From NCBI RefSeq assembly GCF_004365705.1, contig NZ_SOBN01000001.1:3768001-3832000 (forward strand): a DNA stretch of 64,000 nt, in the 5' to 3' direction. Under the pieces are notes generated by a model that saw only the letters and a program-made list of their open reading frames with translations, had not been told where the DNA came from and did not search any database. Below are positions 8,557 to 17,460 of the stretch, piece after piece (the first letter of the stretch is position 1; every line of letters starts with the position of its first letter). Made by a program: the position numbers and the translations under genes. The stretch comes from Streptomyces sp. 846.5. Lineage in GTDB: Bacteria > Actinomycetota > Actinomycetes > Streptomycetales > Streptomycetaceae.

Positions 8557-10274
8557 TGAGCAGCCCGCAGCCGGACCCGACCGCGACCGCCGACATAGCC
8601 GCGTCCCCGCCGGTGCCGCAGGCGGAGGAGCAGCCGCAGTTCCAGCTGACCGGCAGCTTCCGCTACACCGCGCGCCGCAACCCGTTCGACAGCAAGGCCC
8701 TCCGGCTCACCGCGCTGGTCGTGCTGCTGGCGCTGTGCGGGGTGGCGATCCTGGCCCTGGTGCAGCGGCAGACCGGCACCTCCGGGCTGCTGATCGGGGT
8801 CTGCCTGGCGGTACTGCCGGTACCGCTGGTGCTGGGGGCCTTCTACTGGCTGGACCGCCTGGAGCCCAAGCCGCTGCGCAATCTGCTGTTCTGCTTCGCC
8901 TGGGGCTCCTGCGCGGCGACGCTGGTCGCCATCCTGGCGAACACCTGGGCGACCTCGCTGCTGATCAGCCATCAGATCGGCAGCGGTGAGACCCTGGGCG
9001 CCAGCCTGGTGGCCCCGCTGGTGGAGGAGTCGGCGAAGGGCTCCGCGATCCTGCTGCTGTTCCTGTTCCGGCGCCGCGACTTCGGCGGCATCGTGGACGG
9101 CGTGGTCTACGCGGGGTTCACCGCGACGGGCTTCGCCTTCACCGAGAACATCCTCTACATCGGGCGCTCGGTGCTGGACGGCAACAAGGACGGCGCCGGC
9201 TTCGCCCAGACCGTGATCACCTTCATCCTGCGCGAGGTGATGTCGCCGTTCGCGCACCCGCTGTTCACCGCGATGACCGGGGTGGGCTTCGGCCTGGCCG
9301 CGGTGTCCCGCAAGCGCTGGGCGAAGGTGTCGGCGCCGATCGGCGGCTGGATCTGCGCGATGTTCATGCACGGGACCTGGAACGGCTCCTCGGTGCTCGG
9401 CCCGCTGGGCTTCATAGGGGTGTACTTCCTGTTCATGGTGCCGGTGTTCTGCCTGATGGTGTGGCTGGTGGTGTGGTCGCGCCGGAACGAGCTGCGGGCG
9501 CTGGAGCGGCAGCTGCCGGTGTACGCGGCGGCGGGGTGGATCGCGCAGCCGGTCCCGCTGGTGCTGTCGACGATGCGGACCCGGAAGCAGGCCAGGGAGC
9601 TGGCGAAGTTCACCCAGGGCCCGGTCGGCGACAAGGTGATGCGGGAGTACGTGGGCTTCGCGACGGCGCTGGCGTTCCTGCGGCAGCGCGCCGAGCGCGG
9701 GCTGGCCGGGGCGGACTTCGTGGAGCGCGAGCAGGAGCTGCTGCACCACCTGTGGGAGCGCCGGGAGCGGGTGGCGGAGATCTTCACCCGGGTCGGCGCG
9801 CAGGAGTGGTACCGGCGCAATCCGCAGGCCATGGGCTTCGGCGGGTTCCCGGGCGGGCCCGGCATGCCCGGGGTGTTCGGGGTGCCGCGGGCCTTCGGCG
9901 CGCCCGGCGGCTACCCCACGCCCGGCTACGCGGCGGCCCCGGCGCCCGCCGCCTACCTCCCGGCCCAGCCGGGCCCCGGCTACGGCGGCTACGCGCCCGC
10001 CGCCCCGGGCGTCGGGTACGGCTACCCAGGGCCGGCGCAGCCCCAGCCCTGGCCGCAACCCCCGGCGTACGGATACGGCTACGGCTACCCGCAGGCCCAG
10101 CCGTACCCGCAGCCGTACCCCCAGGGCCAGGCCACCATCCAGCAGGCCCCCGTCCAGCCCCGGCCGCAGCCGTCCGCGCCGTCCCCGCAGCCGCAGCCCG
10201 CGCAGCCCCAGCCCTCTCAGCCGCAGCCCTCGCAGACCTCCGACGCCCCGGCCGCCGTGGAACCCCCCGGCTGA
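8556..10274 (+). CDS. PrsW-family intramembrane metalloprotease with Pro/Gln/Tyr-rich tail
   Basis: A 572-residue polytopic membrane protein. The PrsW motifs are present: EESAKG near residue 155 (paired acidic residues), GFAFTENILY near 195, HPLFT near 232 and MHGTWNG near 270, the expected zinc-binding and catalytic positions. The family cleaves membrane anti-sigma factors in some Firmicutes; the substrate here is unknown. About eight hydrophobic segments span residues 50-320. From residue ~420 the protein becomes a disordered Gly/Tyr/Pro/Gln-rich tail. GTG 8556 is the start because a promoter-like pair ends 6 bp before it. The gene stands alone after trmB. Confidence 0.85.
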   Translation: MSSPQPDPTATADIAASPPVPQAEEQPQFQLTGSFRYTARRNPFDSKALRLTALVVLLALCGVAILALVQRQTGTSGLLIGVCLAVLPVPLVLGAFYWLDRLEPKPLRNLLFCFAWGSCAATLVAILANTWATSLLISHQIGSGETLGASLVAPLVEESAKGSAILLLFLFRRRDFGGIVDGVVYAGFTATGFAFTENILYIGRSVLDGNKDGAGFAQTVITFILREVMSPFAHPLFTAMTGVGFGLAAVSRKRWAKVSAPIGGWICAMFMHGTWNGSSVLGPLGFIGVYFLFMVPVFCLMVWLVVWSRRNELRALERQLPVYAAAGWIAQPVPLVLSTMRTRKQARELAKFTQGPVGDKVMREYVGFATALAFLRQRAERGLAGADFVEREQELLHHLWERRERVAEIFTRVGAQEWYRRNPQAMGFGGFPGGPGMPGVFGVPRAFGAPGGYPTPGYAAAPAPAAYLPAQPGPGYGGYAPAAPGVGYGYPGPAQPQPWPQPPAYGYGYGYPQAQPYPQPYPQGQATIQQAPVQPRPQPSAPSPQPQPAQPQPSQPQPSQTSDAPAAVEPPG

Positions 10275-10439
10275 CCCAGCCGTCCACGCCGTCCACCGGC
10301 GCACACACACGGCGCGCACACCATCCGTTCACGCCCTTGGCTGATCGCACCGGAACCATCGGGGGCCCCTCCCGCGTTGGACCTTTTGACCCCGCATGCA
10401 GCGTGCGGAGACGCCGACACAGCGTCAGGAGGCCCGCGG

Positions 10440-12125
10440 ATGACAGACGGCATCTACCGCATGGCCGTGACCAGTGGCCACAGCCACCGCGACACGGTCA
10501 CTCTCGCGGGACAGCAGGTCAGACACTGGCTGAAGGCCCAGCACTACGAGGACCCCGGCGCCGAGGACGGCCGCCACCGGGTCGGGGCGCAGGCCGTGCT
10601 GGACTGCGCCCTCAAGGACCGGGTCAGAGGCGCCAGCGGCGCCAAGGAGTCGGTCGCGCGCTGGCGACTACGCGAGTTCACACCCCAGGGAATCTGGCAG
10701 ACCTCACTGACGATCAGCACCCCTCCCACCGGCGGCACCTGGGTGCGCCTGGACGCCGAACAGCTGCCGGTACGCGGCGCCTCAGCGACCAAGGCCCCGG
10801 TCCCGGGCCTGGCCAGAGGCCTGCTGGACGTCCTGGCCGCCGCCGAGGGCGAGCACCAGGGCGCGGCCAGGGTGCACGGCATGCCCACCGTCATCGAACG
10901 CGGCGACGTCGACGAGGTGCTGGACGAGCTCTGCGACCCCGACCGGCGGATGCCGATCGTCGTCGCCAGCACTCCCCCGCGCGTCGACTTCGACGACTGG
11001 CTGGCCGAGACCGTGGACCCGCTGCTGCGCGGCTGCGCCGGCCTCGCCGTGCTCTACGCGCTGGCCCCGGGCGCCGAGCGTGACTTCAACCGGGCCCTGG
11101 AGCACCACCGGGTCTACGGCGGCGCCGTCCGCACCTACCTCCCCGGCCTGGACCCGGCCTGGGCCCCCGAGGCCCAGCGGCACCGGGTGATGGGCCGGCA
11201 CACCCTCGACACCGACCTGCGCCGCGCCTCGGGCCTGCTGGCCTGGCTGCCGCGCCGGCTCGCCGTCCAGTCCCCGCTGCCGGACGCCCTCGCCGGGCTG
11301 CCGCCGCTGCGCGCCCAGAACCTGCGCGGCGGGTCGGCCCCCTGGTCGGAGGAGAGCGCGGACATCGCCGCGATCGACGGCGTCCAGCCCGGAAGCCTGC
11401 TGGTGGACCACCACGAGGAGGAGGTCCACGAGGAGCGGGCCCGCGCCGAGGAGCTCCAGGAGGTACGCCGCTGGCTGCGCGACGCCGAGGAGCGCGAGTC
11501 GCAGCTGGCCGCCGAGTACGACGAGCAGTACAGCGAGCTGCGCGAGGCCCGCACCCAGGTCAGGTCGCTGCGCGGACGGCTGGCCGAGGCGGACGGCGGC
11601 GAGGCCGCGACCCGCGCCGAGCCGGCCGCGGGCCGGGTCGACCCGGTCTCCTTCGCCGAACTGATCGAGCGGATCGGCGAGTTCCCGCTGCTCTCCTTCA
11701 CCGGCGACCCCCGGCTCACCCGGGAGCTGGACGACCAGACCGACCACCCGACCTGGGTCAGGATGGCCTGGGACGCGCTGCTCGCCCTGCAGGACTACGC
11801 CGAGGCCGCGGTGCACGGCGAGTCCGGCGGCGACTTCCGCCGCTGGTGCGAGAACACCCCGGTCGACTGCCATGTCTTCCCGCCGCGCAAGGTGATCCGC
11901 GACGAGTCGCGCACCGTCCGCACCAACACCAAGTGGAAGGGCGAGCGCGAGCTCCCGGTCCCGGTCGAGGTCAACGCCGGCGGCAAGGTCTTCATGGGCG
12001 CCCACCTGCGGATAGGCGGTGGCGGCACCGCACCCCGGCTGCACTACTTCGACGACTGCTCGGGGACGGGGAAGATCTACATCGGCTACATGGGCCTGCA
12101 CCTGCGGAACACCAGGACCAACTGA
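10440..12125 (+). CDS. Unrecognised three-module protein with central coiled coil
   Basis: A 561-residue protein I cannot assign to a named family. Three parts are visible. The N-terminal half (1-300) has a mixed alpha/beta block, including MPIVVASTPP and CAGLAVLYALAPGAERDFNR followed by GAVRTYLPGL. Residues ~330-410 form a strongly charged coiled coil (EEEVHEERARAEELQEVRRW onward). The C-terminal block (~420-561) ends in FPPRKVIRDESRT, LRIGGGGTAPRLHYFDDCSG and IYIGYMGLHLRN. The last block resembles C-termini of bacterial hypothetical proteins that I associate only loosely with conflict-type loci. ATG 10440 follows TCAGGAGG. It is monocistronic and convergent with the M23 gene across a terminator. 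Confidence 0.75.
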   Translation: MTDGIYRMAVTSGHSHRDTVTLAGQQVRHWLKAQHYEDPGAEDGRHRVGAQAVLDCALKDRVRGASGAKESVARWRLREFTPQGIWQTSLTISTPPTGGTWVRLDAEQLPVRGASATKAPVPGLARGLLDVLAAAEGEHQGAARVHGMPTVIERGDVDEVLDELCDPDRRMPIVVASTPPRVDFDDWLAETVDPLLRGCAGLAVLYALAPGAERDFNRALEHHRVYGGAVRTYLPGLDPAWAPEAQRHRVMGRHTLDTDLRRASGLLAWLPRRLAVQSPLPDALAGLPPLRAQNLRGGSAPWSEESADIAAIDGVQPGSLLVDHHEEEVHEERARAEELQEVRRWLRDAEERESQLAAEYDEQYSELREARTQVRSLRGRLAEADGGEAATRAEPAAGRVDPVSFAELIERIGEFPLLSFTGDPRLTRELDDQTDHPTWVRMAWDALLALQDYAEAAVHGESGGDFRRWCENTPVDCHVFPPRKVIRDESRTVRTNTKWKGERELPVPVEVNAGGKVFMGAHLRIGGGGTAPRLHYFDDCSGTGKIYIGYMGLHLRNTRTN

Positions 12126-12153
12126 GGAGGCAACGCAGCAGCGGCCGGACAGA

Positions 12154-12195
12154 CCGACGGTCCCGGTGTCGGGGGGTTGCCACCGGGACCGTCGG
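12154..12195. terminator. Bidirectional terminator hairpin
   Basis: CCGACGGTCCCGGTG and its exact complement (15-bp arms, 12-nt loop) lie between the convergent genes ending at 12125 (+) and 12234 (-). Confidence 0.75.
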
Positions 12196-12233
12196 AGTTC
12201 AGGGGGTGCTCCGGAGGATTCTCCGGGGTCGGA

Positions 12234-13172
12234 TCAGAGCGCGAGGCCGTGCTGGGACAGCCACAGCGCCGGGTCCACCGGCTCGCCGCCGCCGGGGCGC
12301 ACCTCCAGGTGCAGATGCGGCGCGTTGACGTTGCTGCCGGTCGCGCCGACCCGGCCGATGAGCTGACCGGCCGTCACCTCGCCGGAGCCGACGCCGATCA
12401 CCGAGAGGTGGCAGTACCAGACCTCGGTGCCGTCGGCCAGCGTCTCCACCACGCGGTAGCCGTAGGCGCCGGCCCAGCCGGCCGAGGTGATGGTGCCGTT
12501 GCCGACCGCGGCGACCGGGGTGCCGGTCGGGGCAGTGAAGTCCTGCCCGGTGTGCAGCTGGGACCAGAGCGAGTCGGACTGGCCGAAGCCGGATCCGGCG
12601 ACCGCCGTGGCGATCGGGGTCACCAGGGTGCCGACGCCGCCGGCCGCGTTCTGCGCCTGTGCCACCGCGGCCTGGGCCGCCGCCTGGGCCGCCGCGGCCT
12701 GCCGGGCTGCCTCCGCCACCGCCTGGGTCGCGGCTTCCTGGGCGGCCTGCTCGACCGCCCGGGCCCGTTCCGCCGCCTGGTACGCGGCTGCCTCGCGGGC
12801 CGCCGCCTCCCTGGCTGCTGCTTCCCTGGCCGCTGTCTTGCGCGCCTCCGCCTCGACCGCCGCCTGGCGCCGGGCCGTGTCCTCCACGGTCGCCCGCTGC
12901 TGGGTGGCCTGGGTGCGGATCCGGTCGGCGAGGGCCGTACCCGGATCGCCGGTCGGCCTGGTGAGCGTCGCCGTCGCGCCGTGGGCCTGCTCCTGGGCGA
13001 CCAGGGTGCTGCCCCCGGTCTCGCGTACGGCCGCCGATGCGGAGGGGGCCGCGAGCGCGACGGCTCCGGTGGCACCGACCGCCGCCATCGCCGCGAAGCC
13101 CAGCACCGCCGGGGCGCTGCGCTGCGGCGGAATCGGCTGCACGGGTGCCCAGGCGGGCGAGTTCGACGCCAC
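12234..13172 (-). CDS. Secreted M23-family peptidase, riboswitch-controlled
   Basis: A 312-residue secreted wall hydrolase. A hydrophobic signal segment (AVLGFAAMAAVGATGAVALA, residues ~20-40) ends in ASA. A long Ala/Glu/Arg/Gln helix with EAAAR-like repeats (~75-190) is predicted to be a coiled coil. The C-terminal M23 LytM domain has zinc ligands HTGQD and APHLHLEV. Such enzymes cleave peptidoglycan cross-bridges, often with a coiled-coil regulatory stalk. The start is GTG 13172 because GAAAGGAG lies nine bases upstream; the ATG at 13265 would lie inside the riboswitch. Expression should respond to cyclic di-AMP through the leader at 13198-13315. The gene shares a terminator with its convergent neighbour. 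Confidence 0.9.
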   Translation of the reverse strand: MASNSPAWAPVQPIPPQRSAPAVLGFAAMAAVGATGAVALAAPSASAAVRETGGSTLVAQEQAHGATATLTRPTGDPGTALADRIRTQATQQRATVEDTARRQAAVEAEARKTAAREAAAREAAAREAAAYQAAERARAVEQAAQEAATQAVAEAARQAAAAQAAAQAAVAQAQNAAGGVGTLVTPIATAVAGSGFGQSDSLWSQLHTGQDFTAPTGTPVAAVGNGTITSAGWAGAYGYRVVETLADGTEVWYCHLSVIGVGSGEVTAGQLIGRVGATGSNVNAPHLHLEVRPGGGEPVDPALWLSQHGLAL

Positions 13173-13197
13173 GTTCGGCGTGCTCCTTTCCTTCCAT

Positions 13198-13315
13198 CTC
13201 GCCGACCGGGTTAGCTGACGGGTTCGGAGAGGAAGGTCCCCTACGGCCAGGTTCGGCCGATTCACCCCTACGTGCGTGGTTCCCCGGTTCCAGACAGGAT
13301 TAGGCGACCGCGTAC
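13198..13315 (-). promoter_or_regulatory. ydaO-type cyclic di-AMP riboswitch
   Basis: Read on the minus strand, the leader contains the conserved blocks of the ydaO/yuaA class in order: CGCCTAATCCTGTC, GGAACCGGGGAACCAC, GGGGTGAATC, GGGGACCTTC and CGAACCCGTCAGCTAACC, closing with CGGTCGGCGAG. The last block ends just before the RBS of the M23 peptidase. In Streptomyces this class controls Rpf-type and M23/NlpC wall hydrolases and is an OFF switch on ligand binding. The sequence match is extensive; the direction of control is family knowledge. Confidence 0.92.
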
Positions 13316-13506
13316 GACGCCGTCAGAGCAACGGCAGACCTTCGCACTGCGTTATTGAACGGTAATCCTAGTGACGGTTGATGCCAAGCAATCCCGGGGG
13401 TGCAGTTGAGTGCTCACGGAGTGGTACCGAGGTTTGTCCGGTTCTGCCCCGTACTGACCACCCCTGAGTACGCATCAGCCCGACTGTTCTCACCTTTCTG
13501 AAATTT

Positions 13507-14118
13507 TCACCGGGACCGCAGATAGAGCCAGTCCACCAGAGTTCCGGCGAAGCCGTCGGCGTCCAGGCTGCGCGCGTTGGCGAACTCGGACGGGTCCCCG
13601 GTGTCCGCCCTGGTGCCGTCCGGGCCGAGCAGCACCAGGGCGGGAATTCCGCTCTGCGCCAAGGAGACGTAACGGGAGGCGAGTTGGGTGTTGCGGTCGT
13701 AGTGCCCGACGTCCACCGTCACCAGGTGGTAGTTGCGGGCCAGGATCCGGTGCACCCCGGCGGCGTCCACCAGCGCGGACAGCGCCTGGCAGTCCTCGCA
13801 CCAGGACGAGCCGAAGTCGAGCAGGACCGGCCGGCCGTCCGCCCCGGCCGCGGCGACGGCCGCGGCCACCGCGGCGCTCGCGTCCGCCGAAGGGTCGTAG
13901 CCGTCCGGTACGGGGGCGAGGCTCACCGAGGGCAACGGCACGAACGGGTGGGCGTAGCCCACTTCGCCGGCTCCGTGGGCGCCACCGGGGCTGGCGGCGT
14001 CGCCCGGCGCGCCCCGGTGGCCCGGCGCCTGCCCGGTCACCGTCATGCAGCCGCCGAGCAGCAGCAACGTCCCGGCAGCACCGGCGATTGCGGCAATCCG
14101 TCGCCGAACCCCTCGCAC
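13507..14118 (-). CDS. Thioredoxin-fold lipoprotein
   Basis: A 203-residue exported lipoprotein. The basic N-terminus VRGVRRR is followed by a hydrophobic stretch and the lipobox LLLLGGC at residues ~17-23. The mature part carries a thioredoxin-like domain with SSWCEDCQAL (CxxC) around residue 108 and a cis-proline region SGIPALVLLGPDG. It is likely an extracytoplasmic thiol reductase or oxidase. The start is GTG 14118 because GGGAGGGAG precedes it by 4 bases; an ATG at 14196 would place a long acidic segment before the signal peptide. It is on the same strand as uppP but 175 bp downstream of that gene's stop. Confidence 0.85.
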   Translation of the reverse strand: MRGVRRRIAAIAGAAGTLLLLGGCMTVTGQAPGHRGAPGDAASPGGAHGAGEVGYAHPFVPLPSVSLAPVPDGYDPSADASAAVAAAVAAAGADGRPVLLDFGSSWCEDCQALSALVDAAGVHRILARNYHLVTVDVGHYDRNTQLASRYVSLAQSGIPALVLLGPDGTRADTGDPSEFANARSLDADGFAGTLVDWLYLRSR

Positions 14119-14293
14119 GACACTCCCTCCCACGCTCCACCCCCGCGGCGGCGGAGGATCTTCCACGATCATGGGATCAGAGGAATGGAGCTTCACGGGT
14201 GCAGCAACGCGGAAGGAGCGCCCCGATCACCCGTACGAGGGACGACCCCGGACAGCCCAACGCCGCCAGGGCCGCCTGCGCCGTCTGCGTCGG

Positions 14294-15229
14294 CTACGCC
14301 AGGGTCAGATAGGCGAGGCTGCCGAGTCCGGCGACCGTGCAGTAGATCGCGAACGGCGTCAGCGTCCTGGTCTCGAAGTACTTGGTGAGGAACCGCACCG
14401 CGACATACCCGGCGACGAAGGCCGCCACCGCGCCGGCCAGCACCTGGCCGCGGATGCCGTCGCCCTGGTGACCCATCAGCGAGGGCACCTTGAGCAGCGC
14501 GGCCGCGCCGATCACCGGCGTCGCCAGCAGGAAGGCGAAGCGGGCCGAGTCCTCGTGCCGCAGGCCCTTGAAGATGCCCGCGCTTATGGTCGCCCCGGAG
14601 CGGCTGATGCCCGGCAGCAGCGCCAGGATCTGGGCGCAGCCGACGACCAGGGCCGCGCCCCAGCCCAGCTTGGTGATCCTGCGGTCGGAGAGCACGTCGG
14701 GGTGCACCTCCTCCTCGCCGAGGCCCGGCTCGACCGGGGCCGCGTCCCCGGCCCGGCGCCGACCGGTGCCGCCGCGCTTGAGCCGCTCGGCGACGAACAG
14801 CACCAGCCCGTTCAGGGTCAGGAAGATCGCCGCCGGGATCGGCTTGCCCAGGTGCTCGCGGAAGACCTTGTCCAGCGCGAGTCCGGCGATGCCGACCGGG
14901 ATGGTCGCCACGATCAGCAGCCAGGCCAGCTTCTGGTCCACGGTCTCGATCCGCCGCTCGCGGACCGAGCTGACGAAGCCGGAGATCACCCGGACCCAGT
15001 CCCGCCAGAAGAACACCACCAGCGCCAGCGCGGTGGCCAGGTGCAGGCCGATCAGCACATTGAGGTACGGGGAGTCGGCCGCGGCGACATTGAGGTCGCG
15101 CTTCCAGGAGCCGCCGATGAGGGCGGGCACCAGGATGCTGTGGCCGAGACTGGAGACCGGGAAGAGCTCCGTGACGCCCTGGAGCAGGCCGACGCCGATC
15201 GCTTCTGGATAGGTGAGAACGGACGACAT
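14294..15229 (-). CDS. uppP: Undecaprenyl-diphosphatase UppP
   Basis: A 311-residue polytopic membrane phosphatase of the BacA/UppP family that converts undecaprenyl diphosphate to the monophosphate carrier used in wall polymer synthesis; over-expression gives bacitracin resistance in other bacteria. Signature motifs are present: GVTELFPVSSLGH at residues ~18-30 and LLPGISRSGATI near 215. About eight hydrophobic helices are visible. A hydrophilic insertion (~150-190) separates the two halves and is usual in actinobacteria. ATG 15229 gives the standard N-terminus. A perfect 14-bp palindrome lies 47-60 bp upstream. Confidence 0.95.
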   Translation of the reverse strand: MSSVLTYPEAIGVGLLQGVTELFPVSSLGHSILVPALIGGSWKRDLNVAAADSPYLNVLIGLHLATALALVVFFWRDWVRVISGFVSSVRERRIETVDQKLAWLLIVATIPVGIAGLALDKVFREHLGKPIPAAIFLTLNGLVLFVAERLKRGGTGRRRAGDAAPVEPGLGEEEVHPDVLSDRRITKLGWGAALVVGCAQILALLPGISRSGATISAGIFKGLRHEDSARFAFLLATPVIGAAALLKVPSLMGHQGDGIRGQVLAGAVAAFVAGYVAVRFLTKYFETRTLTPFAIYCTVAGLGSLAYLTLA

Positions 15230-15275
15230 CGGTGGCCTTCGGGCAAGGGGATCGACAGCGGGCAGTCAGAAACTA

Positions 15276-15289
15276 CTACAGCGCTGTAG
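15276..15289. promoter_or_regulatory. 14-bp palindrome upstream of uppP
   Basis: CTACAGCGCTGTAG is perfectly palindromic and lies 47-60 bp before the uppP start, where an operator would overlap the promoter. The cognate regulator is not identifiable. Confidence 0.45.
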
Positions 15290-15371
15290 ACCCTCCACCC
15301 CCTCGCGCCCCTTGTTCACCACTCGGTCCCCGAGCGTTCACCGAAGCGGCCGCCGGGCCGTCCCGAACCCG

Positions 15372-16697
15372 TCAGGCCGCCGGACTCAGCTCCGCCGCCA
15401 GCCGAGGCTCGACCGAGGTGGTGACCACCCTGGTCCGGCGCACGGCGTTGTCCTGCGCGCCGGTCAGCTGCGTCCGCAGCCGGACCGCCAGCACCACGAT
15501 CAGCACCGTGCAGCCGGCCATCACCGCGATGTACTCGGCGGGCAGACCGGCGCCGACGAGCAGCACCCCGGCCGCCGGGCCCATCGCGATGGCGACCTGC
15601 TTGACCAGCGCGAACGCGGCGTTGTAGCTGCCCAGCAGATGCGCCGGGGCCAGGTCGGCGATGATCGGCCCGAGCGTGGGCGCGAGCAGCGCCTCGCCGA
15701 CGCCGAACAGCATGTAGACGGAGAGCATCGCGGCGGTCGCCACGGTGCCGCCGGACACCAGGCCGGCGACGGCGGCCGCCGCCCAGGCGCTCAGCCACAC
15801 CACGCCGGTCGCCGCGATCGCGGTGCTGCGGCGACGGCGCGCGGTGATCCGTACGACGATCATCTGCAGCACCACGATGGCCAGCGTGTTCACGCCCAGC
15901 GCCAGCCCGAGGACGGACGGCGAGGTGCCGACGACGTCGGTGGCGTACGCGGCGACGCCGGACTCGAACTGGCCGTAGCAGGTGAAGAAGATCAGCCCGG
16001 CGAGCAGGCAGATCCGCACCATGGCCTTGTCCGCCAGCAGGGTCCGCAGCTCCGACTTCGGCTTCGCGACCACCGCAGCCACCGGGGCCGCCGCGGCGGC
16101 CGGCATCCGGATGGTGCCGGTGACGGCGGCGAGCACCAGGAACATGATCGCCTCGACCGTGAACAGCAGGGTCAGGCTGGCCGGACGGCTGACGTCCACG
16201 ATCTGGCCGCCGATCAGCGCGCCGATGCCCATGCCCAGGTTGACCAGGGTGAACTGCAGCGCGAAGGCATGCGCCCTGGTCTCCCGGGTGGAGCAGCGGA
16301 CGATCATCGTCGCCAGCGCGGGCTGCACCGCGGCGACCCCGGCGCCGAACAGGAACGCGGACATCAGGATGTGCCCGCTGCCCGAGGCGTGGCCGAAGGC
16401 CAGGGCTCCGGCGGCGGCCGTCACCGCCCCGGCGACCAGCACCGGACGGGCCCCGTAGCGGTCGATGCCGCGCCCGGCGAGGGGCAGCGCGACCAGGGCG
16501 GCCAGCGCGAACAGGGTGAACACCAGCCACGCGGTCATCGAGCCGAGACCGCGGACCGCGCTCACGTACACGAACATGTAGGGGACGGTGAAGCCGCTGC
16601 CGAACGCGCTGAGCGCGTTGCCGATCTGCACCCGGCGCAGCGTGCCGCCCGCCGTTCCGTACTGCTGGTTCTTCTTCTGCCGCATTGAGAGCGTCAT
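15372..16697 (-). CDS. MFS transporter
   Basis: A 441-residue major facilitator with about 12 hydrophobic segments. The segment PLAGRGIDRYGARPVLV matches the conserved loop 2-3 MFS motif. The family exports small molecules such as drugs; the substrate cannot be read from sequence. ATG 16697 follows a weak RBS. It is divergent from a MarR regulator 118 bp away, the usual arrangement for a repressor-controlled efflux pump, so regulation by that protein is likely. A 140-bp gap separates its stop from the uppP start. Confidence 0.88.
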   Translation of the reverse strand: MTLSMRQKKNQQYGTAGGTLRRVQIGNALSAFGSGFTVPYMFVYVSAVRGLGSMTAWLVFTLFALAALVALPLAGRGIDRYGARPVLVAGAVTAAAGALAFGHASGSGHILMSAFLFGAGVAAVQPALATMIVRCSTRETRAHAFALQFTLVNLGMGIGALIGGQIVDVSRPASLTLLFTVEAIMFLVLAAVTGTIRMPAAAAAPVAAVVAKPKSELRTLLADKAMVRICLLAGLIFFTCYGQFESGVAAYATDVVGTSPSVLGLALGVNTLAIVVLQMIVVRITARRRRSTAIAATGVVWLSAWAAAAVAGLVSGGTVATAAMLSVYMLFGVGEALLAPTLGPIIADLAPAHLLGSYNAAFALVKQVAIAMGPAAGVLLVGAGLPAEYIAVMAGCTVLIVVLAVRLRTQLTGAQDNAVRRTRVVTTSVEPRLAAELSPAA

Positions 16698-16739
16698 GCT
16701 GCACCACCCTTCACCGTCGTCCCAAGTTTCTTCCCAAAG

Positions 16740-16750
16740 AGTACACTACT
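16740..16750. promoter_or_regulatory. Candidate MarR operator
   Basis: AGTACACTACT (inverted repeat AGTA/TACT) lies in the 118-bp region between the divergent MFS and MarR genes, inside a short AT-richer patch. It is a plausible binding site for the adjacent regulator; the assignment is inference. Confidence 0.35.
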
Positions 16751-16815
16751 AAAGTCTTCGGTGAGAAACGCTACAGAGCAGAACCCTTTAGCCCCGACAT
16801 GAGACACTGGGAGAC

Positions 16816-17385
16816 ATGACAACCGACGCCCCGGTACCGCAGGACGAGGTGGCCGGCGAGCTGCGGATCGACGAGCAGGTCGCGGCGTACCAGCGTGAGT
16901 TCCCGCTGGTGGACCCCCAGGTCGAGACGATCGTGTCGACGCTGACCCGGCTGGCCCGGCGGATGTCGGTCGCCTACGGGCGGCAGCTCAACGAGCTGGG
17001 CATCAGCTCGGCCGACTGGGAGGTGCTGAAGGCGCTGGTCGTGGCCGGCAGCCCGTACCGGCTCGGGCCCGGGGAGCTGGCGAAGCGGCTCGGCCTCACC
17101 CCGGCGGCGATGACCCACCGGATCGACCGGATGGCCGCCGCCGAGCTGGTCACCCGCACCCGCGACGAGAGCAACCGGGTCCGGGTGATCATCGAGCTGA
17201 CCCGGCCGGGCCGGGAGAAGTGGCTGGAGTCGATGCGGATGGCGGCCGTGTTCGAGGAGGAGCTGCTGCAGGACGCCTCCCCCGAGGAGCGCGCCGTGCT
17301 CTCCGGGCAGCTGGGGCGGATGCTGCGCCGGGTCGAGCAGCACCAGCCGGACGCGCTCGGCCGCTGCGACGACCTGGACGACTGA
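16816..17385 (+). CDS. MarR-family transcriptional regulator
   Basis: A 189-residue winged-helix regulator. The recognition region GPGELAKRLGLTPAAMTHRI (residues ~84-103) is followed by the wing RDESNRVRVIIELT. Long terminal helices for dimerisation flank it. It is a little longer than usual because of an acidic N-terminal arm. ATG 16816 is preceded by GGGAG. Being divergent from the MFS gene, it probably represses that gene and itself. Confidence 0.88.
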   Translation: MTTDAPVPQDEVAGELRIDEQVAAYQREFPLVDPQVETIVSTLTRLARRMSVAYGRQLNELGISSADWEVLKALVVAGSPYRLGPGELAKRLGLTPAAMTHRIDRMAAAELVTRTRDESNRVRVIIELTRPGREKWLESMRMAAVFEEELLQDASPEERAVLSGQLGRMLRRVEQHQPDALGRCDDLDD

Positions 17386-17405
17386 AATCCCCACGGGCGG
17401 AAACG

Positions 17406-17446
17406 CTGAGGGCCCTCCACCGCAGCGAACGGTGGAGGGCCCTCAG
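17406..17446. terminator. Bidirectional terminator hairpin
   Basis: CTGAGGGCCCTCCACCG, a 7-nt loop and its exact complement (17-bp arms) lie between the marR stop (17385) and the stop of the leftward binding-protein gene (17461). Confidence 0.85.
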
Positions 17447-17460
17447 TGCCGAGCGGCTGG

